A program made the position numbers and the translations under genes. A DNA stretch of 64,000 bases from Streptomyces sp. NBC_01381 (GTDB taxonomy: Bacteria > Actinomycetota > Actinomycetes > Streptomycetales > Streptomycetaceae): positions 496,001-560,000 of the forward strand of contig NZ_JAPEPI010000002.1 of the NCBI RefSeq assembly GCF_026340305.1, written 5' to 3'. Under the pieces are notes generated by a model. That model did not search any database. It was given only the letters and a program-made list of their open reading frames with translations, and was not told the origin of the DNA. Shown piece after piece: positions 58,102-64,000 of this stretch (its first letter is position 1; each line of letters starts with the position of its first letter).

Positions 58102-58839
58102 ATGGAGACGCCTGACACCGCCGCTGACACGCCCGCCGAACCGACCGGAGTCGCCGCCCAGGACTGGGCGACCGCTTCCGCCGAGCCGCACTACCGCGCC
58201 GCGGTGGTGGATCTGCTCGGCGCGCTCGCCTATGGAGAGCTCGCGGCCTTCGAGCGCCTCGCCGAGGACGCGAAGCTGGCGCCGACGCTCGGCGACAAGG
58301 CGGAGCTGGCGAAGATGGCGTCGGCGGAGTTCCACCACTTCGAGCAGCTCAGGGACCGGCTCTCGGCGATCGGCGCGGACCCGACCGAGGCGATGGAGCC
58401 GTTCGTCGCGGCGCTCGACGGCTTCCACCGTCAGACGGCGCCGTCCGACTGGCTCGAGGGCCTGGTCAAGGCGTACGTCGGCGACTCGATCGCCAGTGAC
58501 TTCTACCGCGAGGTCGCGGCGCGGCTCGACGGCGACACGCGCGGGCTCGTGCTCGCTGTGCTCGACGACACGGGGCACGCGAGCTTCGCGGTGGAGAAGG
58601 TGCGCGCGGCGATCGATGCGGATCCTCGCGTGGGCGGGCGGCTCGCGTTGTGGGCCCGTCGCCTGATGGGCGAGGCGCTTTCGCAGTCGCAGCGGGTTGT
58701 GGCTGACCGGGATGCGTTGTCGACCATGCTGGTCGGGGGCGTTGCCGATGGGTTCGACCTTGCCGAGGTCGGGCGGATGTTCTCTCGGATCACTGAGGCG
58801 CACACCAAGCGGATGGCTGCGTTGGGGCTTGCCGCGTAA
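58102..58839 (+). CDS. ferritin-like protein of the MiaE-like family
   Basis: The 245-residue all-helical protein has a four-helix ferritin-like fold with possible carboxylate/His ligands in YGELAAFERLAEDA and AEFHHFEQLRDRL and a second pair further on (FYREVAARLDG, DDTGHASFAVEKV). It resembles the tRNA-(ms2io6A)-hydroxylase-like domain, and the M. tuberculosis relative is Rv3210c. The ATG at 58102 has no Shine-Dalgarno but a TATTGT 8 bases before it, so a leaderless mRNA is possible. It is divergent from the helicase, as in M. tuberculosis. Confidence 0.83.
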   Translation: METPDTAADTPAEPTGVAAQDWATASAEPHYRAAVVDLLGALAYGELAAFERLAEDAKLAPTLGDKAELAKMASAEFHHFEQLRDRLSAIGADPTEAMEPFVAALDGFHRQTAPSDWLEGLVKAYVGDSIASDFYREVAARLDGDTRGLVLAVLDDTGHASFAVEKVRAAIDADPRVGGRLALWARRLMGEALSQSQRVVADRDALSTMLVGGVADGFDLAEVGRMFSRITEAHTKRMAALGLAA

Positions 58840-58847
58840 GTCCTTCG

Positions 58848-58869
58848 GGGGCGCCCCCCTGGGCGCCCC
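58848..58869. terminator. hairpin between convergent genes
   Basis: GGGGCGCCC at 58848-58856 pairs with GGGCGCCCC at 58861-58869, with a 4-base loop, directly before the stop of the minus-strand membrane gene. Confidence 0.7.
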
Positions 58870-59142
58870 TTACGCCGTCGCCGAGCGACGGCTCAGTCTG
58901 TTGCGGCTCGGGCGGAGCAGTAGTGACAGCAAGGCCGCCGACACTGCCACCGCGCCCGCGATTGTCGCGGGGGTGTGGCCCGCGCCCAGGGCCATATGCG
59001 CGACGAAGGAGCCGATCAGGGCGCCCGCTGTGCCGGTCGCGAGGACCAGGTTGCGCGCGGGGAGCCGGTGGGGCAGGCGGTGGGCCGCGGCCCATGCCAG
59101 GGCGAAACCGAGCAGTGTGGATCCGAGTGCTTCCAGAATCAC
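58870..59142 (-). CDS. small three-helix membrane protein
   Basis: From GTG 59142 (GAGGGAGGG upstream) the protein has 90 residues and three hydrophobic helices (ALGSTLLGFALAWAAAH, LVLATGTAGALIGSFVAHMA, ATIAGAVAVSAALLSLLL) with a basic C terminus. No family name is recognised, and it could be a small transporter-like or accessory membrane protein. Upstream in-frame starts exist, but none has this ribosome binding site. Confidence 0.7.
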   Translation of the reverse strand: MILEALGSTLLGFALAWAAAHRLPHRLPARNLVLATGTAGALIGSFVAHMALGAGHTPATIAGAVAVSAALLSLLLRPSRNRLSRRSATA

Positions 59143-59256
59143 AGGGTGTCCCTCCCTCGCGGCCAGGTGCAAAACGGTCGTAGCCGGTATTACCCCTGGC
59201 GGCCGGAACGCAACCCTCCGAGCGAGGTCAGGTACGTACAACGAGTTACGAACGAC

Positions 59257-59292
59257 GAGAACGGCCCGGTGGATCACCACCGGGCCGTTCTC
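59257..59292. terminator. 16-bp perfect hairpin
   Basis: GAGAACGGCCCGGTGG at 59257-59272 pairs perfectly with CCACCGGGCCGTTCTC at 59277-59292 around 4 bases. It lies just after the DUF3107 gene on the minus strand. Confidence 0.8.
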
Positions 59293-59319
59293 CTTGTGCG
59301 CCTTGCGTGCGCACCCTGC

Positions 59320-59547
59320 TTACAGGGCGCTGAAGCCCACCTTGCGCGCGGTCGGCTCGCCGAGCTCGACGTACGCGAGGCGGTCGGCCGGAACCAGGAC
59401 CTTGCGGCCGTGGTCGTCCACGAGGCTCAGCAGCGGCGACTTGCCAGTCAGTGCCTCGGACACCGCGCGCTCGACTTCCTCGGCACTCTGGCCGCTCTCC
59501 AGCACGATCTCGCGGGGCGCGTACTGCACGCCGATCTTGACCTCCAC
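59320..59547 (-). CDS. DUF3107 family protein (TB9.4-like)
   Basis: The 75-residue protein starts at GTG 59547 behind CGGAGGGAC. It has the DUF3107 sequence (VEVKIGVQYAPREIVLESGQ, SPLLSLVDDHGRKVLVPADR, LAYVELGEPTARKVGF). In M. tuberculosis the relative is Rv3208A/TB9.4, beside the same TetR gene. Function is unknown; the conservation across actinobacteria is high. Confidence 0.9.
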   Translation of the reverse strand: MEVKIGVQYAPREIVLESGQSAEEVERAVSEALTGKSPLLSLVDDHGRKVLVPADRLAYVELGEPTARKVGFSAL

Positions 59548-59691
59548 GGCTATGTCCCTCCGACGGTCAGTGATGTGCGCGGCCGTCCGCGCCGTACTCA
59601 GCACACATTAGCCCGGTGAAGCGATGCTCACGGTGCCGCCGCCGCACGCCAGTAGCGAACAGAAAACGGGAACAGGGAGCACCGCCGCCGA

Positions 59692-60345
59692 TCAGTGGCC
59701 GTCCGTGCCGTGCAGCGGGAAGCCCGCGATGCCCCGCCAGGCCAGCGAGGTGAGCAGCTCCACCGCCTTGTCGCGCGGGACCGTGCTGCCGCTGGCGAGC
59801 CAGTAGCGCGCGACCACCTGCGAGTAGCCGCCCAGGCCCACGGCGAGCAGCATCGCCTCGTCGCGGGGCAGGCCCGTGTCCTCGGCGATGACCTCGCAGA
59901 TCGCCTCAGCGCACTGGAGCGTCACCCGCTCCACGCGCTCGCGGACCGCGGGCTCGTTGGTCAGGTCGGACTCGAAGACCAGGCGGAACGCGCCGCCCTC
60001 CTCCTCCACGTACGCGAAGTACGCGTCCATCGTGGCCGCGACGCGCAGCTTGTTGTCCGTCGTGGACGCGAGGGCCGTGCGGATGGACTGCAGCAGCGAC
60101 TCGCAGTGCTGGTCGAGCAGTGCGAGGTACAGGTCGAGCTTGCCGGGGAAGTGCTGGTAGAGCACCGGCTTGCTGACACCGGCCCGCTCGGCGATGTCGT
60201 CCATCGCCGCAGCGTGGTACCCCTGCGCGACGAAGACCTCCTGCGCCGCGCCCAGGAGCTGATTGCGTCGGGCACGACGCGGCAGGCGTGTGCCCCGCGG
60301 GCGTGCCGCCTCTGTCTGCTCGATGGCTGTCACGCCGCCTCCCAT
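59692..60345 (-). CDS. TetR-family transcriptional regulator
   Basis: The 217-residue protein has an N-terminal TetR helix-turn-helix (LLGAAQEVFVAQGYHAAAMD, DIAERAGVSKPVLYQHFPGK) and a helical ligand-binding C-terminal domain. ATG 60345 and GTG 60333 are possible starts. It matches Rv3208 in neighbourhood. It may regulate itself and nearby genes; the ligand is unknown. Confidence 0.9.
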   Translation of the reverse strand: MGGGVTAIEQTEAARPRGTRLPRRARRNQLLGAAQEVFVAQGYHAAAMDDIAERAGVSKPVLYQHFPGKLDLYLALLDQHCESLLQSIRTALASTTDNKLRVAATMDAYFAYVEEEGGAFRLVFESDLTNEPAVRERVERVTLQCAEAICEVIAEDTGLPRDEAMLLAVGLGGYSQVVARYWLASGSTVPRDKAVELLTSLAWRGIAGFPLHGTDGH

Positions 60346-60477
60346 GATCGTGAACGTGCGGTGTGCGCCGCGCCGCCATCGTACTTTTCGGTAACCGTGA
60401 TGTGCGCGGTACGAGCGGAGAATTTCACGGACTGGATGGCCGTGGAAGCCGTGCGTAGCAGGGCAAACACGGGCAGG

Positions 60478-60690
60478 TCAGCGATAGTCGTCCTCGTCGA
60501 TGGTGACGACGCGGGCCTGTTCGGCCAGGTCCGCCTCGTTGGCCGCGTCCCGGTCGGCGCCCTGGAGGGAGTCGTCCTGGCTCTGGGCGAGGTCGGTGTG
60601 CTGCTCGGCGGCGTCGGTCTCGGGGGTCTCGGCGCTGCTCTCGGACTCCTCGACCTCGAAGGTGTCGGGGTCGGACGGGTCGACGGTCAT
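60478..60690 (-). CDS. small strongly acidic protein
   Basis: From ATG 60690 (AAGAGAG upstream) the 70-residue protein is dominated by Asp, Glu, Ala, Ser and Thr (MTVDPSDPDTFEVEESESSA start) with only four basic residues, and ends VVTIDEDDYR. It has no membrane part and is probably disordered. No family is recognised. It lies between the TetR gene and a divergent alpha/beta hydrolase gene. Confidence 0.65.
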   Translation of the reverse strand: MTVDPSDPDTFEVEESESSAETPETDAAEQHTDLAQSQDDSLQGADRDAANEADLAEQARVVTIDEDDYR

Positions 60691-60876
60691 CGTCACTCTC
60701 TTCCCTAGCGCACTACTAGTGGTGCGAGTGCCCTGTTCGCCCTCTTCTATGAGCCCCTCTCCTACGAGCCTAGGAGACTGCCGAACCAGGCGCTATGCGA
60801 TCTCCCCGCGACATCGGCCGGATCTGTGACGGCGAACACACGAACCACCGCGTGATCGTCTCGTAACATTGCCCGC

Positions 60877-61866
60877 ATGTCTTCGACCGAGTTGCCGCAC
60901 GTGCTCGCCGCCGCCGTCGCGCCCAAGCCGGGTGCCGTCGGCGTCGCGGCGGGCGAGCGGCTCGACTCGGTCGGCCTTCCCGGACTCACGCTTTCCGTAC
61001 GTTCCAGGCCTGCCGTCCGCGAAGGGCTGCCGCCCGCCCTGTTCGTGCACGGGCTCGGCGGGTCCTCGCAGAACTGGTCGGCGCTGATGCCGCGGGTCGA
61101 GTCCGTCGTCGACTGCGAGGCGCTGGACCTGCCCGGCTTCGGGGACTCGCCGCCGCCCGACGACGGCAATTACTCGGTCACGGGCCACGCGCGCGCGGTC
61201 ATCCGCTACCTGGACGCGAGCGACCGCGGCCCCGTCCACCTGGTCGGCAACTCGCTGGGCGGCGCGGTCACCACCCGCGTCGCCGCGGTCCGCCCCGACC
61301 TCGTACGCACGCTCACGCTGATCTCCCCGGCACTGCCCGAGCTGCGGGTGCAGCGCACGGCGATGCCGACCGGGCTGCTCGCGGTGCCCGGCGTCGCGAG
61401 CCTGTTCACCAAGCTCACCAAGGACTGGACGGCCGAGCAGCGGGTCAGCGGTGTCATGGCGCTCTGTTACGGCGACCCGGCCCGGATCACGCCGGAAGGT
61501 TTCGCCGCGGCGGTCCGCGAGATGGAGCGCAGGCTCGCGCTGCCCTATATGTGGGACGCGATGACGCGCTCGGCGCGCGGCATCGTGAACGCGTACACGC
61601 TGGGCGGCCAGCACGGTCTGTGGCGACAGGCCGAGCGGGTGCTCGCGCCGACGCTGCTCGTCTACGGCGGCCGCGATCTGCTCGTCTCGTACCGGATGGC
61701 GCGCAAGGCGGCCGCCGCGTTCCGCGATTCACGGCTGCTCACGCTGCCGGACGCGGGGCATGTGGCGATGATGGAGTATCCGGACACGGTGGCCAGCGCC
61801 TTCCGTGAACTGCTCGTGGACACCGGCGAGTTGAGCGATACCGGCGACGCGGGTTCGGGGAGCTGA
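60877..61866 (+). CDS. alpha/beta hydrolase
   Basis: The 329-residue protein has PALFVHGLGGSSQNWSALMP with the oxyanion loop, LDLPGFGDSPPP, nucleophile Ser126 in VGNSLGGAV, LLVYGGRDLLVS with the acid and DAGHVAMMEYP with the His. The fold and order are those of epoxide-hydrolase/esterase-like enzymes. The DUF3152 gene starts 8 bases after its stop, so they are co-transcribed. Confidence 0.87.
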   Translation: MSSTELPHVLAAAVAPKPGAVGVAAGERLDSVGLPGLTLSVRSRPAVREGLPPALFVHGLGGSSQNWSALMPRVESVVDCEALDLPGFGDSPPPDDGNYSVTGHARAVIRYLDASDRGPVHLVGNSLGGAVTTRVAAVRPDLVRTLTLISPALPELRVQRTAMPTGLLAVPGVASLFTKLTKDWTAEQRVSGVMALCYGDPARITPEGFAAAVREMERRLALPYMWDAMTRSARGIVNAYTLGGQHGLWRQAERVLAPTLLVYGGRDLLVSYRMARKAAAAFRDSRLLTLPDAGHVAMMEYPDTVASAFRELLVDTGELSDTGDAGSGS

Positions 61867-61874
61867 GGCGGCAC

Positions 61875-63266
61875 GTGGGACGTCACAGCCGCCGGGGTTC
61901 GGCCGACCTCGCAGACAACAGCAGCAGCGCGAGCAGCACCGGTAATCCGCCGGCACAGGGAGCGCGCCCGCCGGGGCCCGGCACCGGGCGGCGCAGGCGT
62001 GTGGGCCCGCCGGCCGACACCACCCCCGCGCACGGCGTCCCGCAGGCCACGCCTCCGCACGGAGTGCCGCACGTCCGCGGCGGTCACCCCGAGCAGCGTG
62101 ACCCGGGCGGCGGCTGGGGCACCGGTTCGCGGATGGGGGCCTCGTACGGGGTCCCGGGCACGCGGAACGTCGCGGGGACGGGGGCCGCGCCGTACGTGCC
62201 GGGGCCGCGCCGCGAGTACGTGGACGCGTTCGGCGGCGACGAGTTCGCGGACGAGGACCTGTTTGCACCGGGAGCAGTCCCGGGCGCCCCCGGTACGGCA
62301 GCCGTGCCGCCCATACGGACGCCCCACGATCCGTACGCCTCCGTCACCGACTGGGACCGCGCGGTCGACGCGGAGGAGGACGCCCACGGCGACCTCTGGT
62401 CCGAAGGGGCGGGCGGGATCGGCGGGTCCGATGGCGTCGACGACGGCGACGAGCGGGACGGCAAGGGCGGCAAGGGCCGCACCTTCACCGGCATCGCGGC
62501 CGCCGCGGTCACGACCGTGCTCGCCGTCGTCGTGGCAGGACAGGTGACCGAAGGATCCAAGGACCCGGCCCCCAAGGCCGAGGCCGCGCAGGGCAAGGAG
62601 AAGCGCGAGGCCGACGACCCGGCGTCCCGCTCGGACGACCGTCCCACTCCTCCTGACGCCGCCCCGGCGACGTACGAGACGAAGATGGGCGCGAAGTACC
62701 CGCTCGACGCGAAGCTCACCGCGTCCGGCGACTTCGACGCGATCGCGGGATTCGACAAGGCGCCGGGCAAGGGGCAGTTGTTCCGCTACCGCGTCGATGT
62801 CGAGAAGGGGATGGGCCTGGACGGCGAGCTGTTCGCGGCGGCCGTGCAGAAAACCCTGAACGACGACCGGAGCTGGGCACACAGCGGCGGCCGGACCTTC
62901 GAGCGGATCTCCTCGGGGAAGCCCGATTTCGTCATTACGCTGGCCAGTCCCGGTACGACGGCGAAATGGTGCGCGAAGTCGGGGCTCGACACGCTCGAAC
63001 AGAACGTGTCCTGCGATTCCGCGGCCACCGACCGCGTCATGATCAATGCCTATCGGTGGGCGCAGGGCGCCAAGACGTACGGCGACCGCATCCACCCGTA
63101 CCGCCAGATGCTGATCAACCACGAGGTCGGCCACCGGCTCGGCTTCAATCACGTCGACTGCACGAAGAACGGCGAACTCGCCCCGGTCATGCAGCAGCAG
63201 ACCAAGTTCCTCGACCACGACGGAATCAAGTGCAAGGCCAACCCCTGGGCGTTTCCCAAGAGTTGA
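61875..63266 (+). CDS. DUF3152 zinc-metallopeptidase-like protein
   Basis: From GTG 61875 the protein has 463 residues. About 200 disordered cytosolic residues rich in Pro and Gly lead to one membrane helix (GIAAAAVTTVLAVVVAGQVT) and an outer DUF3152 domain. That domain carries the zincin motif His416-Glu417-x-x-His420-x-x-Gly-x-x-His426 (HEVGHRLGFNH), as in metzincin-like peptidases, and several cysteines (GLDTLEQNVSCDSA, NHVDCTKN, GIKCKANP) that may form disulfides. It should be an extracytoplasmic protease. Rv3207c is the mycobacterial relative. Confidence 0.88.
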   Translation: MGRHSRRGSADLADNSSSASSTGNPPAQGARPPGPGTGRRRRVGPPADTTPAHGVPQATPPHGVPHVRGGHPEQRDPGGGWGTGSRMGASYGVPGTRNVAGTGAAPYVPGPRREYVDAFGGDEFADEDLFAPGAVPGAPGTAAVPPIRTPHDPYASVTDWDRAVDAEEDAHGDLWSEGAGGIGGSDGVDDGDERDGKGGKGRTFTGIAAAAVTTVLAVVVAGQVTEGSKDPAPKAEAAQGKEKREADDPASRSDDRPTPPDAAPATYETKMGAKYPLDAKLTASGDFDAIAGFDKAPGKGQLFRYRVDVEKGMGLDGELFAAAVQKTLNDDRSWAHSGGRTFERISSGKPDFVITLASPGTTAKWCAKSGLDTLEQNVSCDSAATDRVMINAYRWAQGAKTYGDRIHPYRQMLINHEVGHRLGFNHVDCTKNGELAPVMQQQTKFLDHDGIKCKANPWAFPKS

Positions 63267-63308
63267 GACGGAAACGATCGGCGCGCGGTCGTGCCGTGCT
63301 CGGCGGCT

Positions 63309-63337
63309 TTGACATCCGCCGAAAGTTCGTTCATATT
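63309..63337 (+). promoter_or_regulatory. promoter TTGACA-17-CATATT
   Basis: TTGACA at 63309-63314 is a perfect -35, and CATATT at 63332-63337 is a good -10 with 17 bases between. The ATG of the 30-codon ORF begins 8 bases after the -10, where transcription would start, which suggests a leaderless message. Confidence 0.6.
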
Positions 63338-63344
63338 TCTCCGC

Positions 63345-63437
63345 ATGTCGCCTCGTCACGCCTCCTCGCGCGCCGCCCTTGAGCTGGCGCTCTTTGGCGT
63401 GACCGCGCACTGCGTGTCCGACATTCACTGTTGCTGA
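63345..63437 (+). CDS. 30-codon ORF ending in Cys-Cys, putative leader peptide
   Basis: ATG 63345 opens a 30-residue frame that starts MSPRHASSRAALELA, contains HCVSD and ends HCC before TGA. There is no Shine-Dalgarno, but the promoter just upstream puts the transcription start at or next to the ATG. Three cysteine codons in the last eight residues, two of them directly before the stop, recall cysteine-sensing leader peptides of actinobacteria. It lies 138 bases ahead of a family-5 binding-protein gene. Translation is not proven. Confidence 0.45.
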   Translation: MSPRHASSRAALELALFGVTAHCVSDIHCC

Positions 63438-63520
63438 CGCCCGCCCCTGGCGTGTGCGTCGCTTGCATTCTCATGACCTTTCTCAGGTCCTGACCCTCTT
63501 CGGCGACCCCGGGGCGAGCT

Positions 63521-63559
63521 CTGCTCATTTCCACTGCTCATTCCCCCTGCTCGATTCTC
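63521..63559 (+). repeat. three 13-bp direct repeats ahead of the last gene
   Basis: CTGCTCATTTCCA, CTGCTCATTCCCC and CTGCTCGATTCTC follow each other without gaps, ending just before the GAGAGG ribosome binding site of the binding-protein gene. They may bind a regulator or fold into the leader. Confidence 0.6.
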
Positions 63560-63575
63560 CGAGAGGTCCTTTCCC

Positions 63576-64000
63576 ATGCGTCAACCGTCCGTCATAGCCC
63601 GCCGCGTGGCAGCGGCATCCGTCAGCCTGGTCCTGGCCGCGGGCGCCGCCGCCTGCGCGGGCCCCGAGGGCAACGACGCCGGGAGCGGCGGCGCCGACGG
63701 CAAGCCCGCCAAGGGCGGCACACTCACCGTCCTCAACAGCGACCCGCAGGTCGACTTCGACCCTGCAAGGCTCTACACCTCCGGCGGCGGCAACGTCCCC
63801 TCGCTGGTCTTCCGTACGCTGACCACCCGCAACCGGGAGGACGGCGCCCAGGGCGCGGAGGTCGTCCCGGACCTCGCCACCGACCTCGGCAGGCCGAGCA
63901 AGAACGCCACGGTGTGGACGTACACCCTGAAGAAGGGCCTCAAGTACGAGGACGGATCGCCGATCACCTCCGCCGACATCAAGTACGGCATCGAGCGCTC
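63576..64000 (+). CDS. family-5 solute-binding lipoprotein, 3' part outside the window
   Basis: The first 141 residues are present. A lipoprotein signal peptide (ARRVAAASVSLVLAAGAAAC, lipidated Cys27) is followed by a Gly-rich linker and the family-5 pattern GGTLTVLNSDPQVDFDPARL, WTYTLKKGLKYEDGSPITSA. GAGAGG precedes ATG 63576. It is probably the binding part of another oligopeptide or dipeptide ABC importer. The preceding small ORF and direct repeats may regulate it. Confidence 0.88.
   Translation, partial: MRQPSVIARRVAAASVSLVLAAGAAACAGPEGNDAGSGGADGKPAKGGTLTVLNSDPQVDFDPARLYTSGGGNVPSLVFRTLTTRNREDGAQGAEVVPDLATDLGRPSKNATVWTYTLKKGLKYEDGSPITSADIKYGIER

Noticed and set aside
1..64000. CRISPR arrays, prophage, insertion sequences or a biosynthetic gene cluster
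   Set aside because: No repeat-spacer array, integrase, transposase, phage structural gene, PKS or NRPS was seen.

Overview
The window comes from a high-GC actinobacterium, almost certainly a Streptomyces. Third codon positions are nearly all G or C. Several families are typical of the genus (DUF5753/DUF397 regulators, ECF sigma factors paired with anti-sigma proteins, MshB for mycothiol, lipoproteins with proline- and glycine-rich linkers). From memory, the gene order matches the Streptomyces chromosome core beside the bldK locus. No rRNA, tRNA, CRISPR array, phage or insertion sequence was seen.

Layout. Positions 1-6410 are the most accessory part: a cut-off alpha/beta hydrolase, a MerR regulator overlapping a quinone oxidoreductase, an ECF sigma factor with a membrane partner, a RelE-like toxin/antitoxin-like pair, and a WhiJ-type trio (HATPase, DUF5753 regulator, DUF397 protein) with a GNAT gene. 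Positions 6980-12658 hold a complete five-gene oligopeptide ABC importer. Positions 12858-19025 carry an S9 peptidase, mshB and envelope proteins. Positions 19150-22644 are an ABC efflux pump co-transcribed with a DesK/LuxR two-component system. Positions 22798-25862 hold two SirB1-like paralogues flanking a DUF2000 gene and an AraC regulator.

Positions 25906-44790 are a conserved core: fdxA, dapC, dapE, a LOG-family protein, a FolP2-type DHPS-like gene, tag, an enoyl-CoA hydratase, DUF3117, an O-methyltransferase, an ECF sigma factor with its zinc anti-sigma factor, HtrA, TatB, Mrp, DUF1003 and a soluble MgtE-like protein. The order resembles the Rv1177-Rv1232 stretch of Mycobacterium tuberculosis. 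It joins lysine/peptidoglycan precursor supply (dapC, dapE) to envelope-stress signalling (sigma/anti-sigma/HtrA/TatB). Positions 44970-55271 are mixed housekeeping and hypothetical genes (lipoprotein, CorA, SUFU-like, MFS, PHP phosphoesterase, MarC, NYN nuclease, SnoaL fusion). Positions 55447-63266 form a second core block (DEAD-box helicase, ferritin-like protein, DUF3107, TetR, hydrolase, DUF3152 zincin) resembling Rv3207c-Rv3211. The window ends inside a family-5 solute-binding lipoprotein preceded by a tiny cysteine-ended ORF.

The most unusual signals are in gene starts and leaders. The helicase has no in-frame ATG, GTG or TTG ahead of its Q motif; it seems to start at a CTG that overlaps the stop of a 42-codon upstream ORF. 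The O-methyltransferase seems to start at ATT behind a good Shine-Dalgarno. A leaderless 30-codon ORF ending in Cys-Cys-stop lies behind a TTGACA-17-CATATT promoter ahead of the last lipoprotein. All coordinates come from reading by eye; family names rest on motif recognition, not on searches.
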